Shown: positions 35,355-44,300 of the stretch, one piece after another
How the letters are laid out: every line of letters starts with the position of its first letter
Numbering within the stretch: position 1 is the stretch's first letter
Source of the DNA: Neobacillus driksii
Lineage (GTDB): Bacteria > Bacillota > Bacilli > Bacillales > Cytobacillaceae
DNA length: 64,000 nucleotides
Direction of reading: 5' to 3'
NCBI RefSeq assembly: GCF_013409995.1
Contig: NZ_JACCBX010000004.1
Location: 124,001-188,000 of the forward strand
Translations under genes and position numbers: made by a program
The notes under the pieces: model-generated
What the model was told of the DNA's origin: nothing
Seen by the model: only the letters and a program-made list of their open reading frames with translations
The model's database searches: none

Positions 35355-35646
35355 AATCTTCAAATGGAAAATTACAATATTTATCTGGCTCTTGATTGAT
35401 CTGGTTAAGCATTACTTCGATGAGCTCACGAGGAAATCGAGTCTTCTTCGTTTCACCTTCATGTATATAGGATACATAATACATCACTTCATCCGTTGTT
35501 ACTACAATGTCTGTTAAATGATGTTCATCCTTAATAATCTCATCAAAAAGGTCTAACGTTTCTCGTGCTGCTGTATCCTCAGGACGAGCGTCGCAAACAA
35601 TCTTTATTGAAAGCCAATTATAAAGCGCATCCTGTACCGATCTCAT
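35353..35646 (-). CDS. Hypothetical conserved protein next to ylaH
   Basis: A 97-residue acidic soluble protein, MRSVQDALYNWLSIKIVCDA at the start and a VTTDEVMYYVSYIHEGETKK middle. ATG at 35646 follows CGGGGGAT, 4 bp after the ylaH stop, so the two are probably co-transcribed. I do not recognise a family. Confidence 0.7.
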   Translation of the reverse strand: MRSVQDALYNWLSIKIVCDARPEDTAARETLDLFDEIIKDEHHLTDIVVTTDEVMYYVSYIHEGETKKTRFPRELIEVMLNQINQEPDKYCNFPFED

Positions 35647-35650
35647 GTTA

Positions 35651-35977
35651 TTATCCCCCGTTACTTTGCCTCACGCTTTGCTGTTTTTTCGACTGATGCA
35701 AGCGAATTTTGTAAATGATTAATATTAATGCAGCAACCACAAGACCCTCTGTTATTGGCAGGAATATCCCCAATGCAGTGAGAATCGTACACCCTGCAGC
35801 TAAAAAGATATAAATCATTATGGATTTCCCTAGCGGTAGCTTTTGGGCAAAGCCAAGCTTATAGACCAAAATAGATAGGGCTACTATCGTAAGGTACAGC
35901 AGCCACATTCCCACTTTGGGATTTTCGGTAACATTATAGAGCGCTGGGAAAAAAGAAAGTCGATCCGCTACATTCAC
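35651..35977 (-). CDS. ylaH: YlaH-like membrane protein
   Basis: A 108-residue protein with three membrane helices (about 23-42, 52-70 and 73-92) and a basic Gln/Ser tail. It matches the YlaH-like family in size and place next to typA. GTG at 35977 follows GGGGGAGGT. Function unknown. Confidence 0.85.
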   Translation of the reverse strand: MNVADRLSFFPALYNVTENPKVGMWLLYLTIVALSILVYKLGFAQKLPLGKSIMIYIFLAAGCTILTALGIFLPITEGLVVAALILIIYKIRLHQSKKQQSVRQSNGG

Positions 35978-36000
35978 ACGAATACCTCCCCCGAGAGATT

Positions 36001-37839
36001 TTAGCTTAATTCTGCAACTTTTTTCTTTTTGGCCATTCTTTCACGTTCGTTTTTATCAAGTATTTTTTTACGTAGACGAATTGATTCCGGTGTTACTTCA
36101 CAGAATTCATCATCGTTTAGGTATTCTAATGACTCTTCTAGTGTCATTATTCTTGGTTTCTTAATAACGGAAGTTTGATCCTTGTTTGCAGAACGGATAT
36201 TTGTTGCCTGCTTCACTTTTGTGATATTAACTGTAATGTCATTTTCACGTGTGTGCTCGCCAACGATCATACCTTCGTAGATTTCAGTTCCAGGTTCAAC
36301 AAAGATTGTGCCACGGTCTTCTACTTGCATAATTCCATATGTTGAAGCTTTTCCAGACTCCATTGAAACTAGAACACCTTGACGTCTTCCTCCAACTTGT
36401 CCTTGAACCATCGGCTGATAGCTGTCAAACGTATGATTGATGATTCCATAACCGCGTGTCATGGTTAAGAACTCAGTAGTATAACCAATTAAGCCGCGTG
36501 CTGGAACATTAAAGATAAGGCGGACTTGACCCGAACCATTATTAATCATATCAATCATTTCACCTTTACGGGCACCTATTGATTCCATAACAGAACCTGT
36601 ATGCTCTTCGGGTACATCAATTTGAACTCTTTCAATCGGCTCACAACGTACACCATCTATTTCTTTTACAATAACTTCTGGCTTAGAAACTTGGAGCTCA
36701 TACCCTTCACGGCGCATGTTTTCAATTAAGATAGATAAATGAAGTTCACCACGGCCTGAAACGATCCATGCATCGGGAGAATCAGTATTTTCGACACGTA
36801 AGCTTACATCCGTTTGCAATTGAGCAAGAAGTCTTTCTTCAATCTTTCTAGATGTTAGATACTTACCTTCTCTGCCTGCAAATGGGCTGTTATTTACAAC
36901 AAACGTCATTTGTAGTGTTGGTTCATCAATTCTTAGAATTGGTAATGCTTCTTGGTGCTCAACTGGACAAACCGTTTCACCAACATTGATATCTTCCATA
37001 CCAGAAACAGCAATTAAGTCACCTGCTACTGCTTCTTGAATTTCCTGACGTTTTAAACCAAAGAAACCAAAGATTTTCGTTACACGGAATTGTTTAACGG
37101 AACCGTCTATCTTCATTAATGCCACCTGTTGCCCAACTTTCATGGTACCGCGGAAAACGCGCCCAATTCCGATTCTTCCAACATAATCATTATAGTCTAA
37201 AAGGGCAACTTGGAATTGTAATGGCTCATCGCGATTGTCAATTGGTGCTGGGATGTGTTCGACAATGGAATCATATAGACATTGCATGTTTTCGTCCTGT
37301 TTTTCAGGATCAGTGCTTGCCGTCCCATTTATTGCAGAAGCAAAGATAACTGGGAACTCAAGTTGATCTTCATTTGCATCTAGTTCAATAAACAAATCAA
37401 TTACTTCATCAATTACTTCTAATGGACGAGCAAAATCACGGTCAATTTTATTAACAACAACAATTGGGGTTAAGTTTTGCTCTAATGCCTTTTTTAGTAC
37501 AAAGCGAGTTTGAGGCATTGTTCCTTCATAAGCATCAACAACAAGTAATACACCATCAACCATTTTCATGATACGTTCAACTTCGCCGCCAAAATCAGCA
37601 TGTCCCGGTGTATCTAAAATATTGATTCGTGTATCTTTATATTGGATTGCTGTGTTTTTAGCGAGAATCGTTATTCCACGTTCTCTTTCCAGGTCATTCG
37701 AATCCATTGCACGTTCTTCAACGTGCTCATTTGTACGAAATGTTCCTGATTGCTTTAATAATTGGTCAACCAAGGTTGTTTTGCCGTGGTCAACGTGCGC
37801 GATGATTGCTATATTGCGAATATCTTCTCTTATTTTCAA
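36001..37839 (-). CDS. typA: GTPase TypA/BipA (YlaG)
   Basis: A 612-residue translational GTPase with the EF-G-like fold. G-motifs are [10 protein letters not shown] (G1), RGITI (G2), [10 protein letters not shown] (G3) and VVNKIDRD (G4). Domains II, III and V and the BipA-specific C-terminal domain follow. It binds ribosomes and aids 50S assembly and growth under stress or cold. TTG at 37839 follows CAGGAGTG; a GTG three codons earlier is inside that site. Confidence 0.95.
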   Translation of the reverse strand: MKIREDIRNIAIIAHVDHGKTTLVDQLLKQSGTFRTNEHVEERAMDSNDLERERGITILAKNTAIQYKDTRINILDTPGHADFGGEVERIMKMVDGVLLVVDAYEGTMPQTRFVLKKALEQNLTPIVVVNKIDRDFARPLEVIDEVIDLFIELDANEDQLEFPVIFASAINGTASTDPEKQDENMQCLYDSIVEHIPAPIDNRDEPLQFQVALLDYNDYVGRIGIGRVFRGTMKVGQQVALMKIDGSVKQFRVTKIFGFFGLKRQEIQEAVAGDLIAVSGMEDINVGETVCPVEHQEALPILRIDEPTLQMTFVVNNSPFAGREGKYLTSRKIEERLLAQLQTDVSLRVENTDSPDAWIVSGRGELHLSILIENMRREGYELQVSKPEVIVKEIDGVRCEPIERVQIDVPEEHTGSVMESIGARKGEMIDMINNGSGQVRLIFNVPARGLIGYTTEFLTMTRGYGIINHTFDSYQPMVQGQVGGRRQGVLVSMESGKASTYGIMQVEDRGTIFVEPGTEIYEGMIVGEHTRENDITVNITKVKQATNIRSANKDQTSVIKKPRIMTLEESLEYLNDDEFCEVTPESIRLRKKILDKNERERMAKKKKVAELS

Positions 37840-37906
37840 GTAATTCACTCCTGCCTATATTTCAAAAAATTTTAGCTATTTATAGTTTCCCATATACAAC
37901 TAAAGT

Positions 37907-37915
37907 ATTATACCA
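37907..37915 (-). promoter_or_regulatory. Extended -10 of typA
   Basis: On the minus strand TGGTATAAT forms an extended -10; the matching -35 (TTAGCT, 17 bp) is weak. It lies about 70 bp before the typA start. Confidence 0.55.
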
Positions 37916-38014
37916 CATTTATGGTGGAAAGCTAACTTCATTTTATGTAATATATAGCTATATCAATTATCACAAATATTATTTTATTTTTTAGATGACA
38001 AGGGGAATAGCAAA

Positions 38015-38200
38015 ATGAAGCAAATTAAATGGATTTTTGTCGTTTTTGCTGTACTGGCAGCAACTAGTATAATGGGCATAGGCGTGGCAATTGGGGAAGA
38101 AAGTATCTTAGGGGTAATTGGCAGTATCCTTGCACTAGTTGTTGTAATGGGCTTAGGATTTAAAACAAAAGCAAAATATAGAGCAAAAGGTGAACTGTAA
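38015..38200 (+). CDS. ylaF: YlaF, small two-helix membrane protein (DUF5325-like)
   Basis: A 61-residue protein with two membrane helices (about 5-23 and 31-50) and a basic tail, fitting YlaF in size and place. ATG at 38015 follows AAGGGGAAT. Function unknown. Confidence 0.8.
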   Translation: MKQIKWIFVVFAVLAATSIMGIGVAIGEESILGVIGSILALVVVMGLGFKTKAKYRAKGEL

Positions 38201-38202
38201 AA

Positions 38203-38235
38203 AGAAAAGCTAACGCCTAGGCGATGTAGCTATAC
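38203..38235 (+). repeat. Degenerate copy of the GCGGAAGCGCC repeat
   Basis: AGAAAAGCTAACGCCTAGGC and GATGTAGCTATAC show the same order of blocks as 35281-35316 with several changes. It too starts right after a stop codon. Confidence 0.55.
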
Positions 38236-38262
38236 AAAAAAGAAGCCTGCAGGCTTCTTTTT
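38236..38262. terminator. Terminator between ylaF and suhB
   Basis: A perfect palindrome AGAAGCCTGCAGGCTTCT followed by TTTTT, with As on the other side. Confidence 0.8.
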
Positions 38263-38264
38263 AT

Positions 38265-39062
38265 TTACCATTTACCTTCTTTAAGATAATCATTAATGAT
38301 GGTTTGATGCAGACCTGGCTTAGCCACAAGTAATGAATCTTTTGAGAGGAAATCCAACTTATTTCCTCTTAAATTAGTGACAACACCGCCTAATTCCTCA
38401 ATTATAACTGAACCAGCAGCAACATCCCAAGGTGACAATCTCATTGAAATATAAGCATCGACTCTCCCTGTTGCGACAAATACCATTTCAAGAGCAGCTG
38501 TTCCGTACGATCTTGTTCCTCTTGCATCTCTAACCAGCGGTATAAGCAAGTTATGGTCAATACGATGATTCTCCATCACCCAGGTTGCATTTAAAGCAAT
38601 AATCGATTCTTTTACTGTCGCTTGATTTAAAGGAGGCAGCTTAGTATCGTTCATAAATGCACCTTGCCCAGTAACAGCATGATATAATTCATCATGTGCT
38701 ACATCATAAATAATCCCAATTTTCCCTATACCATTTTCAAACACACCTAGAGAAATAGCAAAATTTCTCTGTTGATGGATAAAATTCATTGTTCCATCAA
38801 TTGGGTCGATAATCCATACAACGCCATCAAGAGTATTTACTTCATCCCCAAAACCTTCTTCACCCAAAATTCTATGGTTTGGGAAGGTTTTTCTTACTTT
38901 ATTAATAAAGAATTGTTCAATTTGTTTATCTATATTGGTCACTAAATCATTAGGATTTGATTTGGTTTGGATATTTAACGTTTCAGTAAAAGAATCCCTA
39001 ATTTTATCACCAGCTTCCATTACCCATTGCTTAGCCTGTAGATCTACGTAATGCCAGTCCAT
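38265..39062 (-). CDS. suhB: Inositol monophosphatase family phosphatase (YktC/SuhB)
   Basis: A 265-residue Mg-dependent phosphatase. Motifs are GEEGFGDE (about 68), WIIDPIDGTMNFIHQ (about 83-97) and SPWDVAAGSVIIEELGG (about 203-219), which supply the metal ligands. YktC of B. subtilis has inositol monophosphatase activity. ATG at 39062 follows GTGGAGGG and gives the family length; an ATG seven codons earlier precedes that site. Confidence 0.92.
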   Translation of the reverse strand: MDWHYVDLQAKQWVMEAGDKIRDSFTETLNIQTKSNPNDLVTNIDKQIEQFFINKVRKTFPNHRILGEEGFGDEVNTLDGVVWIIDPIDGTMNFIHQQRNFAISLGVFENGIGKIGIIYDVAHDELYHAVTGQGAFMNDTKLPPLNQATVKESIIALNATWVMENHRIDHNLLIPLVRDARGTRSYGTAALEMVFVATGRVDAYISMRLSPWDVAAGSVIIEELGGVVTNLRGNKLDFLSKDSLLVAKPGLHQTIINDYLKEGKW

Positions 39063-39266
39063 TTTATCCCTCCACTTTTTCAATCCTTATATGTACATAT
39101 ACTAAGCTTAATTAAATTTATGTATGCCTTCAACTTTTTACTCCTTTATTTTTAATGGCAAAACAATAAACGAACTCTCCACTTTCCTACACAGAGTTCG
39201 TTTTATAATATCAATATGAAATTCTTTATTGTCATTCTAAGTGGTATCCCCTTTGAAAACAAATTA

Positions 39267-39461
39267 TCAAAGAGCTTTAAGTTTTACTAACTCTTGGCGG
39301 ATTTTTTCTAATTTCTGTTTACATTCCTTCATCTTTTTTTCATTTTTTTCTTCAATTGCTTCAAACAATGTGGCCAGCTCATAATCCATTTCTAATCGTA
39401 AATATGCCAACCTTTCCTTCTCGCCAACTTTTTTTAGTGAAGTATTCATCAATTGTTTCAT
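39267..39461 (-). CDS. ykzI: Small coiled-coil protein, probable YkzI
   Basis: A 64-residue, highly charged helical protein (EKNEKKMKECKQKLEKIRQE) likely forming a coiled coil. ATG at 39461 follows AAGGGAG. B. subtilis has ykzI at this position between yktB and yktC; size and character fit but the identity is not certain. Function unknown. Confidence 0.7.
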   Translation of the reverse strand: MKQLMNTSLKKVGEKERLAYLRLEMDYELATLFEAIEEKNEKKMKECKQKLEKIRQELVKLKAL

Positions 39462-39640
39462 GTTAGCTTTCTCCCTTCAATTATTATTTAATTTTTCAGA
39501 CTATTTTTAGTAATATAATATGAGCCACTATGTAAGGTTGCAACAAATATGTGCGTTAACCCATATAAGCACTTAGTTTCAAGAATTTTCGCTAGTATGC
39601 TACAATGAATGACAAATGTCTACAAATGGAGGTTTTGCAG

Positions 39641-40273
39641 ATGGACTTTAAAGGTTTTAATAATGAAGATTTCGATGTATTTCAAATAGATGGATTAGAG
39701 CCAAGAATGGAAGCATTAAAAGAAAGGATTCGCCCAAAATTAGAAAGTCTAGGACAGTATTTTGCACCAACCTTAACAACATTAACGGGTGATGAAATGC
39801 ATATCCATGTTGCCAAACACGCAAGACGTACGATAAATCCTCCTAAAGATACATGGGTGGCATTTGCAAATAATCCTCGTGGTTACAAAATGCTTCCGCA
39901 TTTTCAAATAGGTCTGTGGCATACTCATTTATTTATCTGGTTTGCTGTCATTTATGAAGCACCTCATAAACAAGAATTTGCAGCAAGATTCACAAAAAAA
40001 ATAAACAAAATCTATAAAGAAATACCTAAAGACTTTGTTTGGTCTTTGGACCATATGAAACCTGAATCAGTGCCACATGGACAATTAAAAAAAGAGGATT
40101 TACGAGGTATGTTTGAACGGCTGGAGAATATAAAAAAGGCAGAAATCTTATGCGGATATGAGATTAAACGTGAGGACTTGCTACATTTAAGTGCTGAGGA
40201 GTTCCTTAAGGAAGTTGAATATGTCTTTACTAAAGTTGCACCATTATATAAGATTGCTCTTAATATTAAATAA
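39641..40273 (+). CDS. yktB: YktB, DUF1054 protein
   Basis: A 210-residue protein of the DUF1054/UPF0637 family. Conserved blocks are MHIHVAKHARRTINPPKDTW (about 55-74) and PHFQIGLWHTHLFIWFAVI (about 86-104). ATG at 39641 follows TGGAGG. The fold is thought related to phosphodiesterase-like domains, but no activity is established. Confidence 0.9.
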   Translation: MDFKGFNNEDFDVFQIDGLEPRMEALKERIRPKLESLGQYFAPTLTTLTGDEMHIHVAKHARRTINPPKDTWVAFANNPRGYKMLPHFQIGLWHTHLFIWFAVIYEAPHKQEFAARFTKKINKIYKEIPKDFVWSLDHMKPESVPHGQLKKEDLRGMFERLENIKKAEILCGYEIKREDLLHLSAEEFLKEVEYVFTKVAPLYKIALNIK

Positions 40274-40304
40274 AAAACTCCTGAACATTCGTTCGGAGTT
40301 TTTC
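40272..40304. terminator. Terminator between yktB and yktA
   Basis: AAAAACTCC / GGAGTTTTT stem with a 13-nt loop. Confidence 0.78.
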
Positions 40305-40308
40305 TTTT

Positions 40309-40581
40309 TTATTTCATTGAAATTTTTTCGCCTGGTGAGGCATTTTTGGCTTTTTTTATCGTTCTATAGGAAGAATAGCCGCTAATGTCCTCAAATTCAC
40401 CGCAAAGCGTCTTTTCTTCTGCTTTACCAGGGACAATTTCCTTGAATCGACGATAGATATCCATCAATTCATCACGTTCAATGCCTTTTTCATAAGCTCT
40501 TTCTATTGCTTCGTAAAATTTTATTACGTCAACAATTTCATCTGTTGTCCAATGATAATCAATCGGGTATTGGTACTCCAT
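40309..40581 (-). CDS. yktA: YktA, UPF0223 protein
   Basis: A 90-residue UPF0223 helical protein with [20 protein letters not shown] at the start and [14 protein letters not shown] in the middle. ATG at 40581 precedes the MITE-like element by 30 bp. Function unknown. Confidence 0.88.
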   Translation of the reverse strand: MEYQYPIDYHWTTDEIVDVIKFYEAIERAYEKGIERDELMDIYRRFKEIVPGKAEEKTLCGEFEDISGYSSYRTIKKAKNASPGEKISMK

Positions 40582-40610
40582 ATTTTCACCTGCTCAATTT
40601 ATTTCTATAT

Positions 40611-40851
40611 GGCTGTGTTAAATTAGCCAGTTGATTTGCGCTCCACTAAGGAAAGCTTCTTCGAATAATCACCGCAGGGACAGGCGGTTTTGCCTGTCAC
40701 GAGGCACTTCGCTTTCCGCGGGCGGTTCGAGGAGCCTCCTCGGCGCTTAAGCGCCTGCGGGGTCTCCCCTGCCCCGTCCTCCCGCAGGAGTCTTCGTGCC
40801 TTCCGCGCAAATCAACTGAGTTCTAAAAGCACTAATTAACTTAACACAGCC
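40611..40851. mobile_element. MITE-like element, copy 1
   Basis: 241 bp bounded by terminal inverted repeats: GGCTGTGTTAAATTAG on the left, CTAATTAACTTAACACAGCC on the right. It is GC-rich inside, with hairpins GACAGGC/GCCTGTC and CGAGGAG/CTCCTCG. No ORF of transposase type. Blocks TTGCGCTCCACTAAGGAA, GCAGGGACAGGCGG and CTTTCCGCGGGC recur in copy 2 at 57605. No clear target duplication. Confidence 0.75.
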
Positions 40852-40872
40852 TTCCATTTATGTATAATACCT

Positions 40873-41832
40873 TTATTTTGCCCATTTTTCACGAATTTGT
40901 TCCGCTTCGCAAATCATACGATTAAATAATTCTGCTACGGTTGGGATATCTTTAATAAGTCCCATTACCTGTCCTGCCCATGCAAAGCCTTCATCTTCTA
41001 CTCCATCATATATATATCGTTTATTGGCTTGGCCGCTAATATAATTCTTCAATTGTTCGTAATTGCCAAATTCTTTCTCTATTTCGAGTATTTTATTTGT
41101 CCAATTATTTGAAATTGCACGTGCTGGCGCACCAAGACTTCGTTTGATCACAACGGTATTAGCTTCTGACCCTTCAATAAGCCTTTTCTTATAAATGTCA
41201 TTCGCATGTACGCATTCCTTGGTGGCAATAAAACGTGTCCCCATTTCAATTCCTTCTGCTCCCAAGCTAAGAGCTGCCATAAGTCCCCTGCCATCACCAA
41301 TACCGCCAGATGCTATTACTGGGATAGAAACTGCATCTACTACTTGAGGGATTAATACCATCGTACCAATATCATCCCTGCCTAAATGACCTCCGCCTTC
41401 CTGCCCCACTACCATTACTGCATCTGCACCTAATTCTTCAGCTTTTTCAGCCTGCCTTCTAGCCGCAACAAGAACCAATCTTTTTATCGATGTTCCTTTT
41501 AACTGTTCGAATATCGGTGCAGGATTACCACCCGTCATGGATACAACAGGGACATCTTCATCAATAGCCACTTGAAGCATTTCTTCAAAAGGTCGATTAT
41601 GCTGTCCAATTGCGTAATTAACTCCGAATGGTTTATTCGTCAGCTTTTTAACTTTTCTAATTTCCTCCCGAAGCTTAGTAGGACTCTCAAGAGACATTGC
41701 TGTAATTTGCCCAAGTCCACCTGCATTCGAAACGGCTGCAGCTAGTTCAGAATAGGCTAGATAAGCTAACCCTCCCTGTATTATAGGGTATTTGATATTA
41801 AGTATTTCCGTCACGCGCGTTTGCCAATTCAT
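40873..41832 (-). CDS. Nitronate monooxygenase / FabK-like flavoprotein
   Basis: A 319-residue FMN-binding TIM-barrel of the 2-nitropropane dioxygenase family. It has YPIIQGGLAYLAYSELAAAV (about 15-34), VVGQEGGGHLGRDD (about 141-154, with the His near the flavin) and PVIASGGIGDGRGLMAAL (about 175-192). The family includes nitronate monooxygenases, FabK enoyl-ACP reductases and trans-4-enoyl-CoA-like reductases; I cannot choose among them. ATG at 41832 follows AGGAGGGG. It is not in the B. subtilis order I recall. Confidence 0.83.
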   Translation of the reverse strand: MNWQTRVTEILNIKYPIIQGGLAYLAYSELAAAVSNAGGLGQITAMSLESPTKLREEIRKVKKLTNKPFGVNYAIGQHNRPFEEMLQVAIDEDVPVVSMTGGNPAPIFEQLKGTSIKRLVLVAARRQAEKAEELGADAVMVVGQEGGGHLGRDDIGTMVLIPQVVDAVSIPVIASGGIGDGRGLMAALSLGAEGIEMGTRFIATKECVHANDIYKKRLIEGSEANTVVIKRSLGAPARAISNNWTNKILEIEKEFGNYEQLKNYISGQANKRYIYDGVEDEGFAWAGQVMGLIKDIPTVAELFNRMICEAEQIREKWAK

Positions 41833-41955
41833 CCGAAACCCCTCCTAATAACGTTACCTTCATATTTCTCCTTTAAAGGTTAATTTTCCTGTTTTATTGA
41901 GAAACTAAGGTAACAGATAAAAAAGTGTATATTTTAAGACACAATTTTCTATGCA

Positions 41956-41978
41956 AGCACTATTATTAGTGCTATAAT
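41956..41978 (+). promoter_or_regulatory. speA promoter with palindrome in the spacer
   Basis: TATAAT at 41973-41978 is preceded by TGC (extended -10). Directly before it AGCACTA, TTAT, TAGTGCT form a perfect 7-bp inverted repeat filling the spacer between -35 and -10. It lies about 60 bp before the speA start. Confidence 0.55.
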
Positions 41979-42035
41979 TCATTTGTTTTGTATTGATATT
42001 AATGTATTTTGTATATAAAGAGGTGTGGAAATAAA

Positions 42036-43508
42036 TTGTCTCAAAACCAAACACCGTTATTTAGCGGTTTATTAGAACATGCAAAAAACAATCCAGTTCA
42101 ATTCCATATTCCCGGGCATAAAAAAGGGGTTGGAATCGATCCAGATTTTAGAAATTTCATTGGTGATAATGCATTATCGATAGACTTAATTAATATTGGT
42201 CCTCTCGATGACCTTCATCAGCCAAAAGGAATCATTAAACAAGCACAAGATTTAGCTGCAGAAGCCTTCGGCGCAGATAGAACTTTCTTTTCTGTTCAAG
42301 GAACAAGTGGTGCGATCATTGCTATGATTATGGCGGTTTGTGGACCTGAGGATAAGATTATTGTCCCAAGGAATGTTCATAAATCAATTATGTCGGCTAT
42401 AGTCTTTTCCGGTGCAATCCCTGTTTTTATTCACCCGGAAATCGATGAGGATCTAGGTATATCTCATGGAATTACGACCGAATCAGTAGAAAAGGCATTA
42501 AATCAGCATCCAGATGCGAAAGCCATCCTAGTGATTAACCCGACGTATTTTGGAATTTCAGCAGATTTAAAAAGAATAGTCGAAATTGCTCACTCTCATA
42601 ATGTTCCGGTTCTAGTTGATGAAGCACATGGGGTTCATATCCATTTTCACGATGATTTGCCGCTATCTGCCATGCAGGCTGGTGCTGATATGGCTGCAAC
42701 GAGCGTCCATAAACTTGGCGGGTCCATGACACAAAGCTCTATTTTAAACGTTAAAGAGGGCCTTGTTTCTGCCAAGCACGTTCAAGCTATACTAAGTATG
42801 CTTACAACGACTTCAACTTCCTATTTATTACTTGCTTCCCTTGACGTTGCTAGAAAACAATTAGCAACTAAGGGAAAAGAGTTAATTGATAAAACGATTG
42901 ATCTTGCACAATCAATTAGAAAAAGAATTAATGAAATTAATCATCTACATTGTGTTGGCGAAGAAATCTTAGGTTCCAAAGCAACATTTGATTATGATCC
43001 AACTAAATTAATTATTTCGGTAAAAGAATTAGGATTAACGGGTTATGAGGTTGAAAAGTGGCTAAGGGAAAAACATAATATTGAAGTAGAAATGTCTGAC
43101 CTCTATAACATCCTTTGTATCATAACCATTGGCGATACAGCAGTGGAAGGCGACATTTTGGTTAATGCTTTAAAAGAACTTGCTGAGGAACGCGAACATC
43201 TTAATGAAAAGTTCGAACCTATCCAAGTTCTTCTTCCTGATATTCCAGTTCTTGCATTGACCCCAAGAGATGCCTTTTATGCAGATACTGAAGTTATACC
43301 TTTTGAAGAATCAGAAGGAAGAATAATAGCCGAATTTATTATGGTCTATCCACCCGGAATTCCAATTTTCATCCCAGGTGAAATTATTACAAAAGAAAAT
43401 CTCCACTATGTTCGTGAAAACCTCGAAGCTGGTTTGCCTGTTCAAGGACCAGAGGATGAAGAAATCAAAACTATTCGGGTAATCAAGGAATATAAAGCTA
43501 TAAAATAA
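42036..43508 (+). CDS. speA: Arginine decarboxylase (SpeA, Orn/Lys/Arg decarboxylase family)
   Basis: A 490-residue PLP enzyme of the aminotransferase-like decarboxylase family; it makes agmatine from arginine, the first step of spermidine synthesis. The PLP lysine is in ATSVHKLGGS (about 220-229). FHIPGHKKGVG near the start and PVLVDEAHGVHIHFH (about 193-207) are typical. The C-terminal domain has FIMVYPPGIPIFIPGE. TTG at 42036 follows AAAGAGGTG and gives the length of the B. subtilis protein. Its terminator is shared with SR1. Confidence 0.94.
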   Translation: MSQNQTPLFSGLLEHAKNNPVQFHIPGHKKGVGIDPDFRNFIGDNALSIDLINIGPLDDLHQPKGIIKQAQDLAAEAFGADRTFFSVQGTSGAIIAMIMAVCGPEDKIIVPRNVHKSIMSAIVFSGAIPVFIHPEIDEDLGISHGITTESVEKALNQHPDAKAILVINPTYFGISADLKRIVEIAHSHNVPVLVDEAHGVHIHFHDDLPLSAMQAGADMAATSVHKLGGSMTQSSILNVKEGLVSAKHVQAILSMLTTTSTSYLLLASLDVARKQLATKGKELIDKTIDLAQSIRKRINEINHLHCVGEEILGSKATFDYDPTKLIISVKELGLTGYEVEKWLREKHNIEVEMSDLYNILCIITIGDTAVEGDILVNALKELAEEREHLNEKFEPIQVLLPDIPVLALTPRDAFYADTEVIPFEESEGRIIAEFIMVYPPGIPIFIPGEIITKENLHYVRENLEAGLPVQGPEDEEIKTIRVIKEYKAIK

Positions 43509-43545
43509 AAATACAGGATTCCATTGAGGAATCCTGTTTCTATTT
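43500..43545. terminator. Bidirectional terminator of speA and SR1
   Basis: ACAGGATTCC / GGAATCCTGT with a 5-nt loop; T-rich tails on both strands. It ends speA on the plus strand and SR1 on the minus strand. Confidence 0.85.
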
Positions 43546-43743
43546 TATTTAAAGAAATTTTTATCTTTCTTCTTCGGAATGGCGATCATCGCAACAATTA
43601 CATCTTGAATAGAGAACTGTTACTTTTTCATCTTCAAAATGATCAATTGTTGAGTCGCAAGCTTGGCAAACGATTGTACCCATCTTTTCAATCCCCTTTT
43701 CATTATGAAATGTGCACTACATTGAAAACGTTTTATTGTTGTT
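43512..43743 (-). ncRNA. SR1 dual-function small RNA
   Basis: A transcript of about 230 nt is predicted from a promoter at 43750-43778 to the shared terminator. It encodes the SR1P peptide and lies between speA and pdhD, the place of SR1 in B. subtilis (about 205 nt). There SR1 base-pairs with ahrC mRNA to block translation of the arginine-catabolism activator, and its peptide acts on GapA. Base-pairing here is not tested. Promoter boxes suggest control by CcpN and CcpA. Confidence 0.82.
43561..43683 (-). CDS. GapA-binding peptide SR1P
   Basis: A 40-residue peptide starting MGTIVCQACDSTIDHFEDEK, which I recognise as the conserved start of SR1P. It has cysteine pairs CQAC (6-9) and CNCC (28-31) that could hold a metal, and an acidic tail. 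ATG at 43683 follows AAAAGGGGATTG. In B. subtilis SR1P binds GapA and raises RNase J1 activity linked to it; rnjA is also in this window. Confidence 0.88.
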   Translation of the reverse strand: MGTIVCQACDSTIDHFEDEKVTVLYSRCNCCDDRHSEEER

Positions 43744-43778
43744 AATTTAATAATAATATAACACATTAGATTTTTCAA
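43723..43778 (-). promoter_or_regulatory. SR1 promoter with CcpN-like and cre-like boxes
   Basis: On the minus strand TTGAAA (43773-43778) and TATTAT (43750-43755) are 17 bp apart. TGTGTTATATT (43755-43765) is a full match to TRTGHYATAYW, the CcpN motif as I recall it, and touches the -10. TGAAAACGTTTTAT (plus strand, 43723-43736) is a near-perfect cre box at about +7 to +20, where bound CcpA could block elongation. Confidence 0.68.
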
Positions 43779-43812
43779 GCCTAAATTGTATGTCACATTT
43801 AAATATTTTTTC

Positions 43813-43845
43813 ACAAAAAAAGGTCTTTAATAGACCTTTTACTGT
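43813..43845 (-). terminator. Terminator after the DUF3055 gene
   Basis: AAAGGTCTA / TAGACCTTT-type stem with a 7-T run on the minus strand, upstream of the SR1 promoter. Confidence 0.8.
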
Positions 43846-43849
43846 CCAA

Positions 43850-44149
43850 CTATTCATATTGGGTAACAAATGGGATTTCCGGGAGGGTTTCCCTGAAGAA
43901 CTCAGCTAAATCTGCAGCTTGCTGTTTATCTGGTATTCGGAATGCATTTTGAAGGTATTCGATATCTTCTATTTCTTTAGGATCGAGGAGAGTGGAACGG
44001 CCAGTTTGCATGCAGACAACAAGAGGTTTACCAAAAAACATGTTGGTGTAAATAATCCCAAAATCATAACGAGTATGTTCTGTCGTAAATCCTATAAACC
44101 TTACTTTTACATTTTCGTGCTCATCATAGAGCTTATCAAATAATTCCAT
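43850..44149 (-). CDS. DUF3055-like protein
   Basis: A 99-residue acidic soluble protein: MELFDKLYDEHENVKVRFIG at the start and YDFGIIYTNMFFGKPLVVCM in the middle. I believe this is DUF3055, a small Bacillales family. ATG at 44149 follows GGAGGACT; the frame upstream has no site. Function unknown. Confidence 0.72.
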   Translation of the reverse strand: MELFDKLYDEHENVKVRFIGFTTEHTRYDFGIIYTNMFFGKPLVVCMQTGRSTLLDPKEIEDIEYLQNAFRIPDKQQAADLAEFFRETLPEIPFVTQYE

Positions 44150-44300
44150 ATGAGTCCTCCTTTTTTTAATAGTATTCAGAATATTATTATAATTTATTTT
44201 TCTACTAATAACAAATGACATTTATGTGACTAAATGTTGTCATCAAGCTTTTTACAATGCTAGAATAAAAGAGATATCAATGGGACTAGGGGGGATGATG

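Noticed and set aside
40600..40862. Target-site duplications at the MITE-like copies
   Set aside because: Flanks such as ATAT/TTCC (copy 1) and TAGATAT/TAGATTT (copy 2) do not give a consistent duplication length.
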